In this document: positions 8,447 through 18,615 of the stretch, in pieces | Position numbering within the stretch: position 1 is the stretch's first letter | Layout of the letters: every line of letters begins with the position of its first letter | NCBI GenBank assembly: GCA_963675995.2 | Contig: CAXXIY010000001.1 | Location: 2,418,001 to 2,482,000, forward strand | From: JAAFHB01 sp963675995 | GTDB lineage: Bacteria > Bacteroidota > Bacteroidia > Bacteroidales > Prolixibacteraceae | Direction of reading: 5' to 3' | Length of the DNA: 64,000 nt | The notes under the pieces: model-generated | The model's input: only the letters and a program-made list of their open reading frames with translations | Told to the model about the DNA's origin: nothing | Database searches by the model: none | Made by a program: the position numbers and the translations under genes

Positions 8447-11065
8447 ATGAATTCAAAACAGATTCGTCAAACGTTTCTCGACTTTTTTGCCTCTAAAGAG
8501 CATGCAATTGTACCATCGGCACCTATGGTTGTTAAAAATGACCCGACCCTGATGTTTACCAACGCAGGAATGAACCAATTCAAAGATATATTCCTGGGAA
8601 ATTCGCCCGCGAAGAGTCCACGTGTTGCTGATACTCAAAAATGCCTGAGGGTTTCGGGAAAGCATAATGACCTCGAGGAGGTGGGGCACGATACCTATCA
8701 TCATACGATGTTCGAGATGCTTGGAAATTGGTCGTTTGGCAACTATTTCAAGAAAGAGGCGATTGACTGGGCGTGGGAATTGCTGGTCAATATTTATAAG
8801 ATCCCTGTAAATAAACTTTATGTAACCGTTTTTGAAGGTGATGAAAAGGATGGCGTACCGATGGATACTGAAGCACACGGATTTTGGCTTAAATATCTCC
8901 CCGAAGAGCGGATTCTGAAAGGGAATAAAAAGGATAATTTTTGGGAAATGGGTGACTCGGGCCCATGTGGTCCATGCTCCGAAATACATGTGGATATCCG
9001 TAATGAAGAGGAAAAGGCCAGGATAAATGGACGTGATTTGGTTAATGAAGGTCATCCACAGGTAATTGAGATCTGGAACCTCGTTTTTATACAATTTAAC
9101 CGTAAAGCAAATGGAGAGCTCGAAGAGCTGCCTGCCAAGCATGTCGACACAGGAATGGGATTTGAACGTCTTTGCATGGTTATTCAGGAAAAGCAATCCA
9201 ACTACGATACCGATGTTTTTCAAAGTGTGATTACCCAAATCGCTTACCTTGCCGGTAAGAAATACGGAACGGATGAAAAGGCGGATATTGCTATGCGAGT
9301 GATCGCTGACCACCTGCGCGCCATCTCGTTTGCGATCACCGATGGACAGCTCCCTTCAAACAACAAGGCCGGTTATGTAATCCGCAGGATATTGCGCCGT
9401 GCAGTTCGTTATGGATATACCTTTCTCGATTTCAGAAAACCCTTTATTCATCAGCTGGTTAAAGTTCTGGCTGAGAAGATGGGTGATGCCTTCCCTGAAC
9501 TGGTCAAACAACAGGAACTTGTTGTCAATGTCATTCGCGAAGAGGAGGATTCTTTCCTCCGTACCCTTGAAACCGGTATAAGGATGCTCGATAATATCAT
9601 CGACGATACAAAAAGAAAAAAAGGAACAGAGGTGAGTGGTAATGTAGCCTTTGAACTTTATGATACCTTCGGTTTCCCGCTGGATCTCACTGAATTGATC
9701 CTTCGGGAACAGGGGCTCACGGTGAATCGCGAAGAGTTTGAACGTGCGATGGATGCGCAGAAAAACCGTTCCCGAAGTGTATCGCAGCTCGAAACCGGCG
9801 ACTGGATTGAGCTGCAGCAGGCCGAAGGGGATGGATTTGTAGGATACGACACCCTTGAGGCGAATGTTAAAATTAACCGGTACCGGAAAGTAAAAGGTAA
9901 AAAGGGTGAATTCTTTCAATTAGTTTTTAATACAACCCCATTTTATGCAGAATCGGGAGGTCAGGTTGGTGATTCCGGAACACTTGAAGTAGATGGAAAT
10001 AAAGTTGAAATCTTTGATACCGTTAAAGAAAACAACCTTACCGTTCACCTCTCAAGGGTACTTCCGAAGAACCCTGAAGCAACATTTAAGGCAGTAGTGA
10101 ATGTAAAAAACCGAAGACTCACAGAGAATAATCATACAGCAACTCATCTGCTTGATCATGCCCTGCGCGAAATTCTTGGAAAACATATCGAACAGAAAGG
10201 TTCGCTGGTATCACCCGATTCACTTCGTTTTGACTTTAACCATTTCCAAAAGGTGACCGATGAAGAGTTGACTCTGATTCAACGTCGTGTTAATCAGTTG
10301 ATAAGGGCTAATGCCAGGCGTGATGAACATCGTGAAGTTCCGATTGCCGAAGCCGAATCAATGGGAGCAATTGCTTTATTCGGAGAGAAATATGGCGAGC
10401 AGGTGAGGGTTATCAGGTTCGGTGATTCTGTTGAATTATGTGGCGGTACACATGTTGAAGCGACAGGCGCCATCGGTCAGTTTATTATTCTTTCCGAAGG
10501 GTCCATTTCAGCGGGTGTTCGCAGGATTGAAGCGATCACGGCAGATAAAGCAGAGGAATATATTGAGCGGAATTTAAAAACGGTTAAAGAAGTTTCCTCC
10601 TTGTTCAATAATCCTTCAGATCTGAAAGGTGCGGCAATAGAGCTATTTGCTAAATATCAATTGCTAACAAAGCAGGTCGAAGCATTTGAAAAAGAGAGCG
10701 CCGGTAAATTAAAAAAGGAACTCCTGCTTCAGGTAGAACCAATCAACGGAATCAACTTTCTTGCTCAACAGGTCAAAGTTGATAATGCTGCAATAATCAA
10801 GGATATCGCTTTCCAACTCAAAGGTGAGGTGGAGAATCTGTTTCTGGTTTTGGCTGCTGAAATTGATGGAAAGGCTAATATTCATGTTATGATCGCCGAT
10901 AATCTGGTGAAAGAACGTGGGTTAAATGCGGGGGCTGTCATTCGTGATCTTGCTAAAGCGGTAAATGGCAGTGGTGGAGGTCAGCCGTTTTATGCCACCG
11001 CGGGTGGGAAAGAGCCTGCAGGTATACCGGTTCTGATCAGTAATGCAAAGGGATTATTAAAATAA
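8447..11065 (+). CDS. alaS: Alanyl-tRNA synthetase
   Basis: The 872-residue product has the full-length AlaRS layout. There is a class II aminoacylation core (FTNAGMNQFKDIF near residue 38; HHTMFEMLGNWSFG near 85), an editing domain with HxxxH (N-H-T-A-T-H near 566) and the zinc-binding CGGTH near 665, and a C-terminal C-Ala/DHHA1 domain with the terminal Gly-rich G-G-G-Q-P-F motif. It charges tRNA-Ala and clears mischarged Ser/Gly. The gene appears to be monocistronic. Confidence 0.98.
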   Translation: MNSKQIRQTFLDFFASKEHAIVPSAPMVVKNDPTLMFTNAGMNQFKDIFLGNSPAKSPRVADTQKCLRVSGKHNDLEEVGHDTYHHTMFEMLGNWSFGNYFKKEAIDWAWELLVNIYKIPVNKLYVTVFEGDEKDGVPMDTEAHGFWLKYLPEERILKGNKKDNFWEMGDSGPCGPCSEIHVDIRNEEEKARINGRDLVNEGHPQVIEIWNLVFIQFNRKANGELEELPAKHVDTGMGFERLCMVIQEKQSNYDTDVFQSVITQIAYLAGKKYGTDEKADIAMRVIADHLRAISFAITDGQLPSNNKAGYVIRRILRRAVRYGYTFLDFRKPFIHQLVKVLAEKMGDAFPELVKQQELVVNVIREEEDSFLRTLETGIRMLDNIIDDTKRKKGTEVSGNVAFELYDTFGFPLDLTELILREQGLTVNREEFERAMDAQKNRSRSVSQLETGDWIELQQAEGDGFVGYDTLEANVKINRYRKVKGKKGEFFQLVFNTTPFYAESGGQVGDSGTLEVDGNKVEIFDTVKENNLTVHLSRVLPKNPEATFKAVVNVKNRRLTENNHTATHLLDHALREILGKHIEQKGSLVSPDSLRFDFNHFQKVTDEELTLIQRRVNQLIRANARRDEHREVPIAEAESMGAIALFGEKYGEQVRVIRFGDSVELCGGTHVEATGAIGQFIILSEGSISAGVRRIEAITADKAEEYIERNLKTVKEVSSLFNNPSDLKGAAIELFAKYQLLTKQVEAFEKESAGKLKKELLLQVEPINGINFLAQQVKVDNAAIIKDIAFQLKGEVENLFLVLAAEIDGKANIHVMIADNLVKERGLNAGAVIRDLAKAVNGSGGGQPFYATAGGKEPAGIPVLISNAKGLLK

Positions 11066-11157
11066 TAGTCCTGTAAATAAATAAGTTTTGCCATGGCCGT
11101 TGAACAATCATCGGCCTTTGTGCATTATTTGTATTAGCACTCTAAAAAAATGTCCGA

Positions 11158-14100
11158 ATGAAGAATTTCTTTAATTTCCTTTTTTCAGTTTCAACTGCAG
11201 GATTTCTACTGCTCCTTTTCGCAATAGCTTTGGCTTTCGCCACTTTTATTGAAAATAGCTACGGTGTTGAGGCTGCCCGTTCATTGGTCTACAATTCATG
11301 GTGGCTCGAGCTTATCCTTTTCCTCCTCTGCGTAAATATGATCTCCAATTTTATCAGGTATAAAATGTATAAGGTCCAGAAGCTGACGATGGGAACTTTC
11401 CATCTCGCTTTTGTTCTGATTATTATTGGCGCAGGAGTTACCCGCTATTTTGGAAGTGAGGGGATCGTTCATATCCGTGAAGGTGAGTCGACTAATATCC
11501 TTGTATCCGCGGATACAAAGTTTAACCTGATTGCTGATTTTCAGGGGGAAAAGAGAAGCCTATCTGAACCGGCTGGTCTATCAGATCTTGCCGCTAATAA
11601 ATTGTCAGGACAGATTACTTTAGGAGGTAGGGAGATTGGTATAAAATCGATTAACTATATGGCCGATGCCCAACGAAGTGTGGAGCCCGATGCGCAAGGT
11701 GAACCTTTGATAGAGGTCGTTTTTGCCCAGAATGGTTCCATGAGAACGGAGCTGCTTCACATGGGGCAGGTGGTCACCCCAAATGGAACAACAGTCGGTT
11801 TTAATACGGATGCGAATATCCGCTTCTTACTTAAAGGAGATAGTCTGAAGCTTTTTGCAAAAGATACCATCAACAGTATGGATATGCAGGGGAAGGATGC
11901 CCTTCATGTCCCGCCGGGTACCGAAACTCCCTGTGCCGAAAAGGTGATTTACAAGATTGCGAATACGACCCTTGTGATCAAAAGATTTTTGACTTCTGCA
12001 AGGGCAGTAGCTGTTGCCGGAAATGGAACGCCTACAGGTGAAAATGCCCTTGTTGTTCAACTAACGATTAACCGGAAGCCACAGTTGGTGACCCTTTGGA
12101 CCACCGACAAGAATGAAACCTCAAAATATACAGGAAGCTTCGAAGGGGTAAATTACAGTATGTGGATCGGCCCTCAGGAAACGATTCTCCCTTTCTCTCT
12201 TAAACTGAACGATTTCGTTCTGAAGAGATACCCGGGATCAAACAGTCCCTCATCTTACGAAAGTTTGATTACCCTTTCAGACCCTGAGAAGGGATTGAAA
12301 ATGGATACTAAAATATTTATGAACAATGTATTGAAACACAGGGGATATCGGTTTTATCAGTCCTCCTATGATATGGATGAACATGGGACAGTCCTTTCGG
12401 TTAATCATGATCTGGCAGGTACTACACTTACCTATCTGGGCTATTTTTTGCTTTTCCTGGGAATCCTTCTCTCGATATTTAACCAGAAGAGTCACTTCTT
12501 TGGATTGATGAAACGGGCTTCGGCAGGAACGGGGTTGGTTTTGTTCCTGTTATTCCAAATTGGTTTTACTGCAGATGGTGCAGAACCTCAACCTGTTTCA
12601 CCAACTTTTGCAAAGGAGTTTGCAAAAGTGTGGGTGCAGGGGCACGATGGTCGGATCAAACCTTTCAGTACACTGGCTTACGAAGTGGTGATGAAAGTGT
12701 CGCGTGCCGAAGAACTGGCAGGACAAACACCTGAACAGGTGGTACTTGGTATGTCGGCTCGCCCCCAGGAGTGGCAACAGGTGGAGATGGTTGCCATCTC
12801 AGACGAAAAGATTGAAGCCAGGCTCGGAAGAACTGGCGGGAAAGCCACATTTGCTGATTTCTTCGATCAGCAGGGGAACTATAAACTGGCCAGCGATGTG
12901 CAGACCGCTTATGGGAAGAATCCTGCCGAAAGAAACCTTTACGATAATAATGTGATTAAAGTTGACGATCGGCTTAATGTTGCCTATCAGGTTTATCATG
13001 GCGATATGTACCGTTTTTATCCTTCACCAAACAGTGCAGACCAAACCTGGTATACACCGACAGCAAAATTTCCCTCTACATTTGGCGCTGACTCTGTGAT
13101 GGTTGCCCGGCTATTTCCCGATATTATAATGGCCTTGCAAAGTAACAACCCTGAATCGGGTATGCGATCGGTGGCTTATTTGATCGGTTACCAGCAACGT
13201 TATGGTTCTGCCCTTATCCCGGGTAAAACAAAACAGCAGCTTGAAATTATTTACAATCATATCAATATTTTCAAGGATCTCTCTCTTTGGTATGTCCTGC
13301 TTGGATTTATTCTGATCGGATTTTTCTTTTATTCGCTTTTTACGGGTAAACCGCTGCGAAAAAGGGCTGTAAATTATGCTGTTATCGGTTTGTTTTTAGG
13401 TTTTCTGGCCCATGTCGCAGGATTGATTGTAAGAGGGTATGTTTCGGGTCATATGCCATGGAGCAACGGATATGAGTCGATGATCTATATTGCCTGGGCG
13501 GTCATGCTGGCAGGGTTGATATTTGCCCGTCGTAATCCAATGGTGCTGGCTGCTGCCTCCATCCTGGCAGGGCTTACCCTTTTTGTGGCCCAGATGAGTT
13601 GGCTAAACCCTGAGATCACCAATCTTGTACCAGTGTTAAAATCGTACTGGCTCGCGATTCATGTTGCTGTGATTACGGCAAGCTATGGCTTTCTGGGTGT
13701 CAGCGCCATTATCGGTTATATAAACCTGATTATGTCGGCTTCCCAAAATCCGGAAAACCGGAACCGGATCAAATCAACCATCGATCAACTGACATTGATT
13801 AGTGAGGCGGCAATGATCCTTGGGCTCTATTTTCTCACTATTGGGACATTCCTTGGAGGTATCTGGGCCAACGAATCGTGGGGTCGTTACTGGGGATGGG
13901 ATGCCAAAGAGACCTGGTCGCTGATCACCATTCTGATCTATGGTTTTATTTCGCATATGCGGCTTATCCCGGGGTTCCGCGGATGGTTTGCCTATAACCT
14001 GGCTTCCGTGATCGGTTTGATGTCGGTACTGATGACTTATCTTGGTGTAAACTATTACCTATCGGGACTTCATTCTTACGGAAGTGGTGAGGGGTTGCAG

Positions 14101-14193
14101 TTCCCGATTGTACTGGTTGTTGTATTTGCGTTGATTGCCGTTATCGCTGTTGTAGCAAAGAGAAAAGAAGATAAATATAACAGCAAGTCTTAG
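11158..14193 (+). CDS. ccsBA: CcsBA-type cytochrome c biogenesis fusion protein
   Basis: The 1011-residue product fuses a ResB/CcsB half with N-terminal membrane helices and a large periplasmic region to a CcsA half. The CcsA half has several transmembrane helices and the haem-handling WWD-like signature WGRYWGWDAKETWSLI near residue 910. The H-V-A residues in FLAHVAGLI and VAVITASYG fit the conserved haem-ligand histidine regions. System II synthetases of this type export haem and attach it to apocytochrome c CXXCH motifs outside the membrane. The large insertion between the halves (about residues 470-700) is typical of Bacteroidetes versions. Confidence 0.92.
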   Translation: MKNFFNFLFSVSTAGFLLLLFAIALAFATFIENSYGVEAARSLVYNSWWLELILFLLCVNMISNFIRYKMYKVQKLTMGTFHLAFVLIIIGAGVTRYFGSEGIVHIREGESTNILVSADTKFNLIADFQGEKRSLSEPAGLSDLAANKLSGQITLGGREIGIKSINYMADAQRSVEPDAQGEPLIEVVFAQNGSMRTELLHMGQVVTPNGTTVGFNTDANIRFLLKGDSLKLFAKDTINSMDMQGKDALHVPPGTETPCAEKVIYKIANTTLVIKRFLTSARAVAVAGNGTPTGENALVVQLTINRKPQLVTLWTTDKNETSKYTGSFEGVNYSMWIGPQETILPFSLKLNDFVLKRYPGSNSPSSYESLITLSDPEKGLKMDTKIFMNNVLKHRGYRFYQSSYDMDEHGTVLSVNHDLAGTTLTYLGYFLLFLGILLSIFNQKSHFFGLMKRASAGTGLVLFLLFQIGFTADGAEPQPVSPTFAKEFAKVWVQGHDGRIKPFSTLAYEVVMKVSRAEELAGQTPEQVVLGMSARPQEWQQVEMVAISDEKIEARLGRTGGKATFADFFDQQGNYKLASDVQTAYGKNPAERNLYDNNVIKVDDRLNVAYQVYHGDMYRFYPSPNSADQTWYTPTAKFPSTFGADSVMVARLFPDIIMALQSNNPESGMRSVAYLIGYQQRYGSALIPGKTKQQLEIIYNHINIFKDLSLWYVLLGFILIGFFFYSLFTGKPLRKRAVNYAVIGLFLGFLAHVAGLIVRGYVSGHMPWSNGYESMIYIAWAVMLAGLIFARRNPMVLAAASILAGLTLFVAQMSWLNPEITNLVPVLKSYWLAIHVAVITASYGFLGVSAIIGYINLIMSASQNPENRNRIKSTIDQLTLISEAAMILGLYFLTIGTFLGGIWANESWGRYWGWDAKETWSLITILIYGFISHMRLIPGFRGWFAYNLASVIGLMSVLMTYLGVNYYLSGLHSYGSGEGLQFPIVLVVVFALIAVIAVVAKRKEDKYNSKS

Positions 14194-14225
14194 ATCTAAG
14201 ATTATTTCCATATTATTGTATGATA

Positions 14226-14265
14226 AGTCCTGACAGGTTACTAAAACTGTCAGGACTTTTTATTT
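14226..14265 (+). terminator. Intrinsic terminator after ccsBA
   Basis: AGTCCTGACAG pairs with CTGTCAGGACT, followed by TTTTTATTT. It lies 32 nt after the ccsBA stop. Confidence 0.85.
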
Positions 14266-14443
14266 GAAATTTTAATTGTTATTGGTTCTGAACCGAATAT
14301 TTGCAACCAGTAAGCATTGGGGTAATTCGGCGCCAGAGGTCGTTTTTATTTGGAGTTTTAGAATTGATCACTTACAACAATATTTATCCTTTGTGTGGGT
14401 TTATTTCTTACATTTTTTACTTTTACAGAAAAATGTAGCCGCT

Positions 14444-16231
14444 ATGACCGTAAAACGAACTTTCGACATCCTCGAACATTGTCTGAAAAATTATCCGCGT
14501 GCAGATGCTGTATGCGGCAAATACGACAACCAATGGGTGTCTTTCAGTACAGAAGAATTTGCCCGTAAGTCGGAATTGCTTGCACTTGGACTTATGGCGA
14601 TCGGAGTGAAAAAAGGTGATCGGATTGCCACAGTCTCCGGAAATCGACCTGAATGGAGTTTTGTCGATATGGCGCTCGCGATGTGTGGAGCTGTTCATGT
14701 CCCCGTTTATCCGACGATCAGTGAAGAGGAGTACCGCTATATTTTCAGTCATGCCGAAACACGATTTGTTTTTGTCTCAGATGACAAGCTTTATAAAAAG
14801 CTAAATCCGATGATCGGACCGATTTCGAGTCTCGAACAAGTTTTTACTTTTAATCAGGTTCCCGGAACGACCAATATTGAATATCTCTTTCATCTGGGTG
14901 AAGAAAATGAAACTGCGCTTTCTGCCAGTCTCCAGAAAATGAAAGATTCAATTGGGGAGGAGGAGATGGTTACGATGATCTACACATCCGGGACCACTGG
15001 GATACCGAAAGGGGTGATGCTGTCACACCGGAATCTGGTTTCCAACTTCACCACACATGCCAATAATTTTGATATGGGTCCTGCTAACAAAGCGATCTCA
15101 TTTCTTCCCCTTTGTCATATTTTTGAGCGAATTGTGAATTACAATTTTCTTTACAAAGGGATCGGTATGTATTATGTAGAGACACTTGCACAGATTATGC
15201 CGGCCATTAAAGAGGTTCAACCCCATATCTTCTGTGGCGTGCCACGATTGCTCGAAAGGGTTTACAACAGCATCCTGACCAAGGGAAAACAGCTGAAAGG
15301 GATTAAAAAATGGCTCTTTTTCTGGGCTGTTGACCTGGGACGAATTTACGAGCACAACATGAAAATGTCGCTTATTTATCGTCTGAAACTGGCCATTGCC
15401 GATAAACTGATCTACTCAAAATGGCGCGCAGGGTTGGGTGGAAACCTTCAGATTGTCGTGTCGGGTGGCGCGGCTTTACAACCTCGCATCGCCAGGGTTT
15501 TCAGCGCGGCGAAGATCTATGTCCTGGAAGGGTATGGTTTGACAGAAACCTCTCCCGTTGTGGCTGTTGGAAATTTGATGACGCATGAACTAAAGGTAGG
15601 AACCAATGGTCCGATATTGCCTGGTGTGGAGGTGAAAATTGCCGAGGATGGAGAAATTTTGACAAAGGGTCCAAATCTTATGATTGGCTATTATCTTCAA
15701 CCTGAGCTTACTGCCGAGGTTATTGATAAGGATGGATGGTTTCATACGGGGGATATTGGTATTCTTGACGAGGGGAAATACCTCAAAATTACGGACCGGA
15801 AAAAGGAGATTTTCAAGCTCACCGGCGGAAAATACATTGCGCCCCAGATGATCGAAAACAAACTCAAAGAGTCGATGTTTATCGACCAGGTGATTGTTAT
15901 TGGCGATCATGAGAAGTTTGCCAGTGCGCTGATCGTCCCCAATTTTGAGTACCTCCACGAATGGTGCGCCGAGCATCAGATCCTATTCAAGGATAATACA
16001 GATTTAATCCTTCATCCCAAAGTCCAGAGTGCTTTTCTTAGTGAAGTAAAAGAGATCAACAATCTACTTGGACAACACGAGGAGATCAAAAGGTTCAGAC
16101 TAATTGCAGATACATGGAGCGCACAGACCGGTGAGTTATCGCAGACAATGAAACTTAAAAGGAAGGTTATTGAAGCGAAATACAAAGGGGTAATTGAAGA
16201 GATATTTGCCTCTTCACGTGACGACGGTTAA
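14444..16231 (+). CDS. Long-chain fatty-acid--CoA ligase (AMP-forming)
   Basis: The 595-residue product shows the ANL-superfamily motifs in order: IYTSGTTGIPKGVMLSH (P-loop, about residue 180), YGLTETSP (about 365), GWFHTGDIG (about 430) and DRKKEIFKLTGGKYI (about 450). It activates fatty acids as acyl-adenylates, then CoA thioesters, in the cytoplasm or at the membrane. An upstream extension of the frame to 14276 encodes an atypical hydrophobic stretch; the ATG at 14444 (MTVKRTFDILE) matches the usual family start. It is convergent with the next gene, with 6 nt between stops. Confidence 0.92.
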   Translation: MTVKRTFDILEHCLKNYPRADAVCGKYDNQWVSFSTEEFARKSELLALGLMAIGVKKGDRIATVSGNRPEWSFVDMALAMCGAVHVPVYPTISEEEYRYIFSHAETRFVFVSDDKLYKKLNPMIGPISSLEQVFTFNQVPGTTNIEYLFHLGEENETALSASLQKMKDSIGEEEMVTMIYTSGTTGIPKGVMLSHRNLVSNFTTHANNFDMGPANKAISFLPLCHIFERIVNYNFLYKGIGMYYVETLAQIMPAIKEVQPHIFCGVPRLLERVYNSILTKGKQLKGIKKWLFFWAVDLGRIYEHNMKMSLIYRLKLAIADKLIYSKWRAGLGGNLQIVVSGGAALQPRIARVFSAAKIYVLEGYGLTETSPVVAVGNLMTHELKVGTNGPILPGVEVKIAEDGEILTKGPNLMIGYYLQPELTAEVIDKDGWFHTGDIGILDEGKYLKITDRKKEIFKLTGGKYIAPQMIENKLKESMFIDQVIVIGDHEKFASALIVPNFEYLHEWCAEHQILFKDNTDLILHPKVQSAFLSEVKEINNLLGQHEEIKRFRLIADTWSAQTGELSQTMKLKRKVIEAKYKGVIEEIFASSRDDG

Positions 16232-16237
16232 CAACAA

Positions 16238-16885
16238 TTATCTATTAAATTTAGCCAAATCGCGTTTCAGATAGCGGAATATTCCAAATTTGAGTGATAC
16301 AACTGCTGCAAATCCTTTCAGGTCGTTTTCGGTGATGGAGTATAAAAACACCGATTCCGGAACTGTTCTGTAGTTCACCGCGCCCGTGTAACGGTAGTTG
16401 GTACCAATACCAAGTTTGGCATATTTCCAGACATTAAATTCTATCATTAACCCCGAAGTTAAAAAAGGAAAGTTGGGACTGCCAGTCATCGTTTCGCTGT
16501 TTCCTGTTATTTTTAATTGCCCCATTCCTGCCGAAAATGGGAATGTAAGATGTACGATCTGGAGGGGCCACAATGTGTATTCAAAATGAATACCACCCCA
16601 TATCATCCGGAGTTTGTCTGGGCCGCTTGATTCAGGAAGCGAAATGTCAGGGAAGGTGAGATTGCCCTCTACCCCAACAGTGATTTTTTTATTGATAATC
16701 AGACCAACGCCTATTCCGGCGATTGTACTGTGCTGAACCGCAATCTGGCTGTATTGAAAGGTCGGGTTAATATAAAAACTCAAGTCTTTGGGTCTGTCTT
16801 TGAACAGTTTATCCATCGGATTTATTTGTCCGCTCAGTTGAAACATACCTAAAATGAGGGTGATAAGTGCAAAAAGTGTTTTCAT
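16238..16885 (-). CDS. Secreted outer-membrane beta-barrel-like protein
   Basis: The 215-residue product has a signal peptide (about residues 1-20, ending SGQ). Its mature part is made of alternating Tyr/Phe-rich strands such as GVEGNLTFPDISL and GIHFEYTLWPLQIVHL, consistent with a small barrel. It belongs to no family I can name. It is flanked by an acyl-CoA ligase (convergent) and an NmrA-like reductase (divergent), with no functional hint from either. Confidence 0.65.
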   Translation of the reverse strand: MKTLFALITLILGMFQLSGQINPMDKLFKDRPKDLSFYINPTFQYSQIAVQHSTIAGIGVGLIINKKITVGVEGNLTFPDISLPESSGPDKLRMIWGGIHFEYTLWPLQIVHLTFPFSAGMGQLKITGNSETMTGSPNFPFLTSGLMIEFNVWKYAKLGIGTNYRYTGAVNYRTVPESVFLYSITENDLKGFAAVVSLKFGIFRYLKRDLAKFNR

Positions 16886-17026
16886 GATGTGTGATATTAC
16901 TTATCCGATTTTGGTGTTAAAGATAAAAATTCTGATCTTAAAGATGATGACAGATAAAGTTGTTTATTTTAAAGAATATATTTATCCTTGCATTAAGTTA
17001 AACGGATCAATTTTGATTAAAAGGGT

Positions 17027-17034
17027 TAATTTTG
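17027..17034 (+). promoter_or_regulatory. Candidate -7 box (TAATTTTG) at a leaderless start
   Basis: A perfect TAnnTTTG ends 3 nt before the ATG at 17038, which would place the transcription start at or inside the start codon. Confidence 0.4.
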
Positions 17035-17037
17035 TAT

Positions 17038-17964
17038 ATGGAGAAGATTTTAATCACAGGAGCGACCGGTAATGTGGGACTAAGCACATTAAAGTTGCTG
17101 GAAAATAGAAATTATCCAGGTATTGAGGTTGTTGCTGCCGTCCGGGATATTGAACGGGCAAAAAAGATTGAAGGGATAGAAAACTGCAATTTCTGCCATT
17201 TTGAATTTGATGAACCTGCAACCTATGATAAAGCGCTTGAAGGGGTTACTAAAATTGTTCTGATCAGACCAAATCAGGTATCCGATGTATCTCGCTATAT
17301 TTTCCCTTTTCTGGCTAAGGCAGAGAAGTGTGGTGTTAAACACATCGTTTTTGTTTCGATTGTCGGTGCAGAAAGAAACCGTATGTTCGCCAACCACCGG
17401 ACCGAGAATCACTTTAAAAAACTGAATATTCCTTCTACAATTCTACGCCCTTCACTTTATATGCAAAATTTATCATCATTGCATAGGCATGATATTCAGT
17501 ATAATGACAAGATAAATATTCCAGGAGGTGCAGGCCTGGTCAACTATATTGATGTCAGAGATGTAGCAGAAGTGATCGTTACGGTACTGGTGAATCCAGG
17601 TCATGAAAATCAGGCTTATGAGATTACCGGACCTGAGGTGTTGGATTTTTACCAGATTGCCAAAATGTTTTCTAACGAACTGGGGCGGGATATCAGGTAT
17701 GCCAGACCATCAACTATTCGCTTTGTTCGACAGAAATTATTGGATAAGAAGCAGTTGCTTTATGTCGTTACACTCTCGCTCCTTTACTCAGCAGCGCGAA
17801 GCGGAAAAATGAGCTATACCAACAATGTATTTCGCTCCATAACAGGGCACGATCCTCGCCATCTTGCTGATTTTATCCATGAATATCGGGAATGCTGGAT
17901 AAAGGGCGATTTAGGCGAGAAGGATGGAAATACAAAAAAATGGAAAAACCGATCCCATATCTGA
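17038..17964 (+). CDS. NmrA-like/SDR-type NAD(P)-binding protein
   Basis: The 308-residue product opens with the Rossmann motif ILITGATGNVG (TGxxGxxG at about residues 6-11). It then shows VAAVRD after strand 2, HIVFVSIVGAE, and LRPSLYMQN, as in NmrA/azoreductase-like atypical SDRs; no YxxxK catalytic pair is obvious. Such proteins reduce quinones or small molecules or act as NADP sensors. The frame can be extended 6 nt to a TTG, but the ATG at 17038 is preferred. Confidence 0.8.
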   Translation: MEKILITGATGNVGLSTLKLLENRNYPGIEVVAAVRDIERAKKIEGIENCNFCHFEFDEPATYDKALEGVTKIVLIRPNQVSDVSRYIFPFLAKAEKCGVKHIVFVSIVGAERNRMFANHRTENHFKKLNIPSTILRPSLYMQNLSSLHRHDIQYNDKINIPGGAGLVNYIDVRDVAEVIVTVLVNPGHENQAYEITGPEVLDFYQIAKMFSNELGRDIRYARPSTIRFVRQKLLDKKQLLYVVTLSLLYSAARSGKMSYTNNVFRSITGHDPRHLADFIHEYRECWIKGDLGEKDGNTKKWKNRSHI

Positions 17965-18033
17965 CAATAAAAAAGTTGATTTATAACAAGTTCCTTCAAT
18001 CCCGTGATTTAGACCTGTTATAATTTGAACTGC

Positions 18034-18297
18034 TTACAGATTTGTATGATTTTCATACATGGTAGTCAAAATCCGATACCAAAACTTTATTTCATCAATT
18101 TCCTGCTCACTTTTTTCTGAAGGGCTTCTTAATTTGTAATAATTAACGGCATCCTCGAGCTGTTCGAGTGTGAACGAATATCCAATCGTTTCAAGATAAG
18201 GATGAATCTGTTCCGGCCTCATCCCGTCCATCCTCTTTCTTAAATTTCTGTCATATCTTAGATTGACAATGAAATCAATGGCTTTTTGTGTTGGCAT
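18034..18297 (-). CDS. Small Nif11-domain-like protein
   Basis: The 87-residue product is all alpha-helical in appearance. Its first 55 residues (KAIDFIVNLRYDRNLRKRM, then GYSFTLEQLEDAVNYYK) resemble the Nif11 domain that serves as leader peptide in some lanthipeptide/RiPP precursors. It has no double-glycine cleavage motif and no Cys/Ser/Thr-rich core; the C-terminus is an aromatic-rich tail. No modification enzyme or exporter is nearby. It may be a stand-alone Nif11-like protein of unknown role rather than a RiPP precursor. Confidence 0.55.
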   Translation of the reverse strand: MPTQKAIDFIVNLRYDRNLRKRMDGMRPEQIHPYLETIGYSFTLEQLEDAVNYYKLRSPSEKSEQEIDEIKFWYRILTTMYENHTNL

Positions 18298-18615
18298 GAC
18301 TTTAATTATTTAAGGATTATACCTACTTAAACAATGATGCTTTTTCTTTCAATTGGGATGCGGATGGAATTTCAGAATTTCTATTAAAAAAAATCTTATA
18401 AGTCCGTTCCCGGCATAAAACTAGAGAATTTTAAGTATACCCCCCCTGATTCCATTGTTACTAATTTGTAAAATATATTTGTAATTGGTTTAATATTGTA
18501 TTTACATCCACTATTTGCGATTTTTACTATTCATTCGCAGAATAAAAAAAATATAAAGATGATATAAAATTTGATTGAATTTCGTTAATTTTATGCAAAA
18601 CTAATTCTTACTGAT
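18298..18615. other. AT-rich intergenic region without a gene
   Basis: This region between divergent genes holds no convincing frame. It is strongly AT-rich, contains a run of C at about 18441-18448, and presumably carries the two divergent promoters, though no clean TTTG/TAnnTTTG pair is visible. Confidence 0.5.

Noticed and set aside
8453..9313. Long minus-strand frame opposite alaS
   Set aside because: It lies wholly inside a strongly conserved gene and has no domain features; it is a shadow frame.
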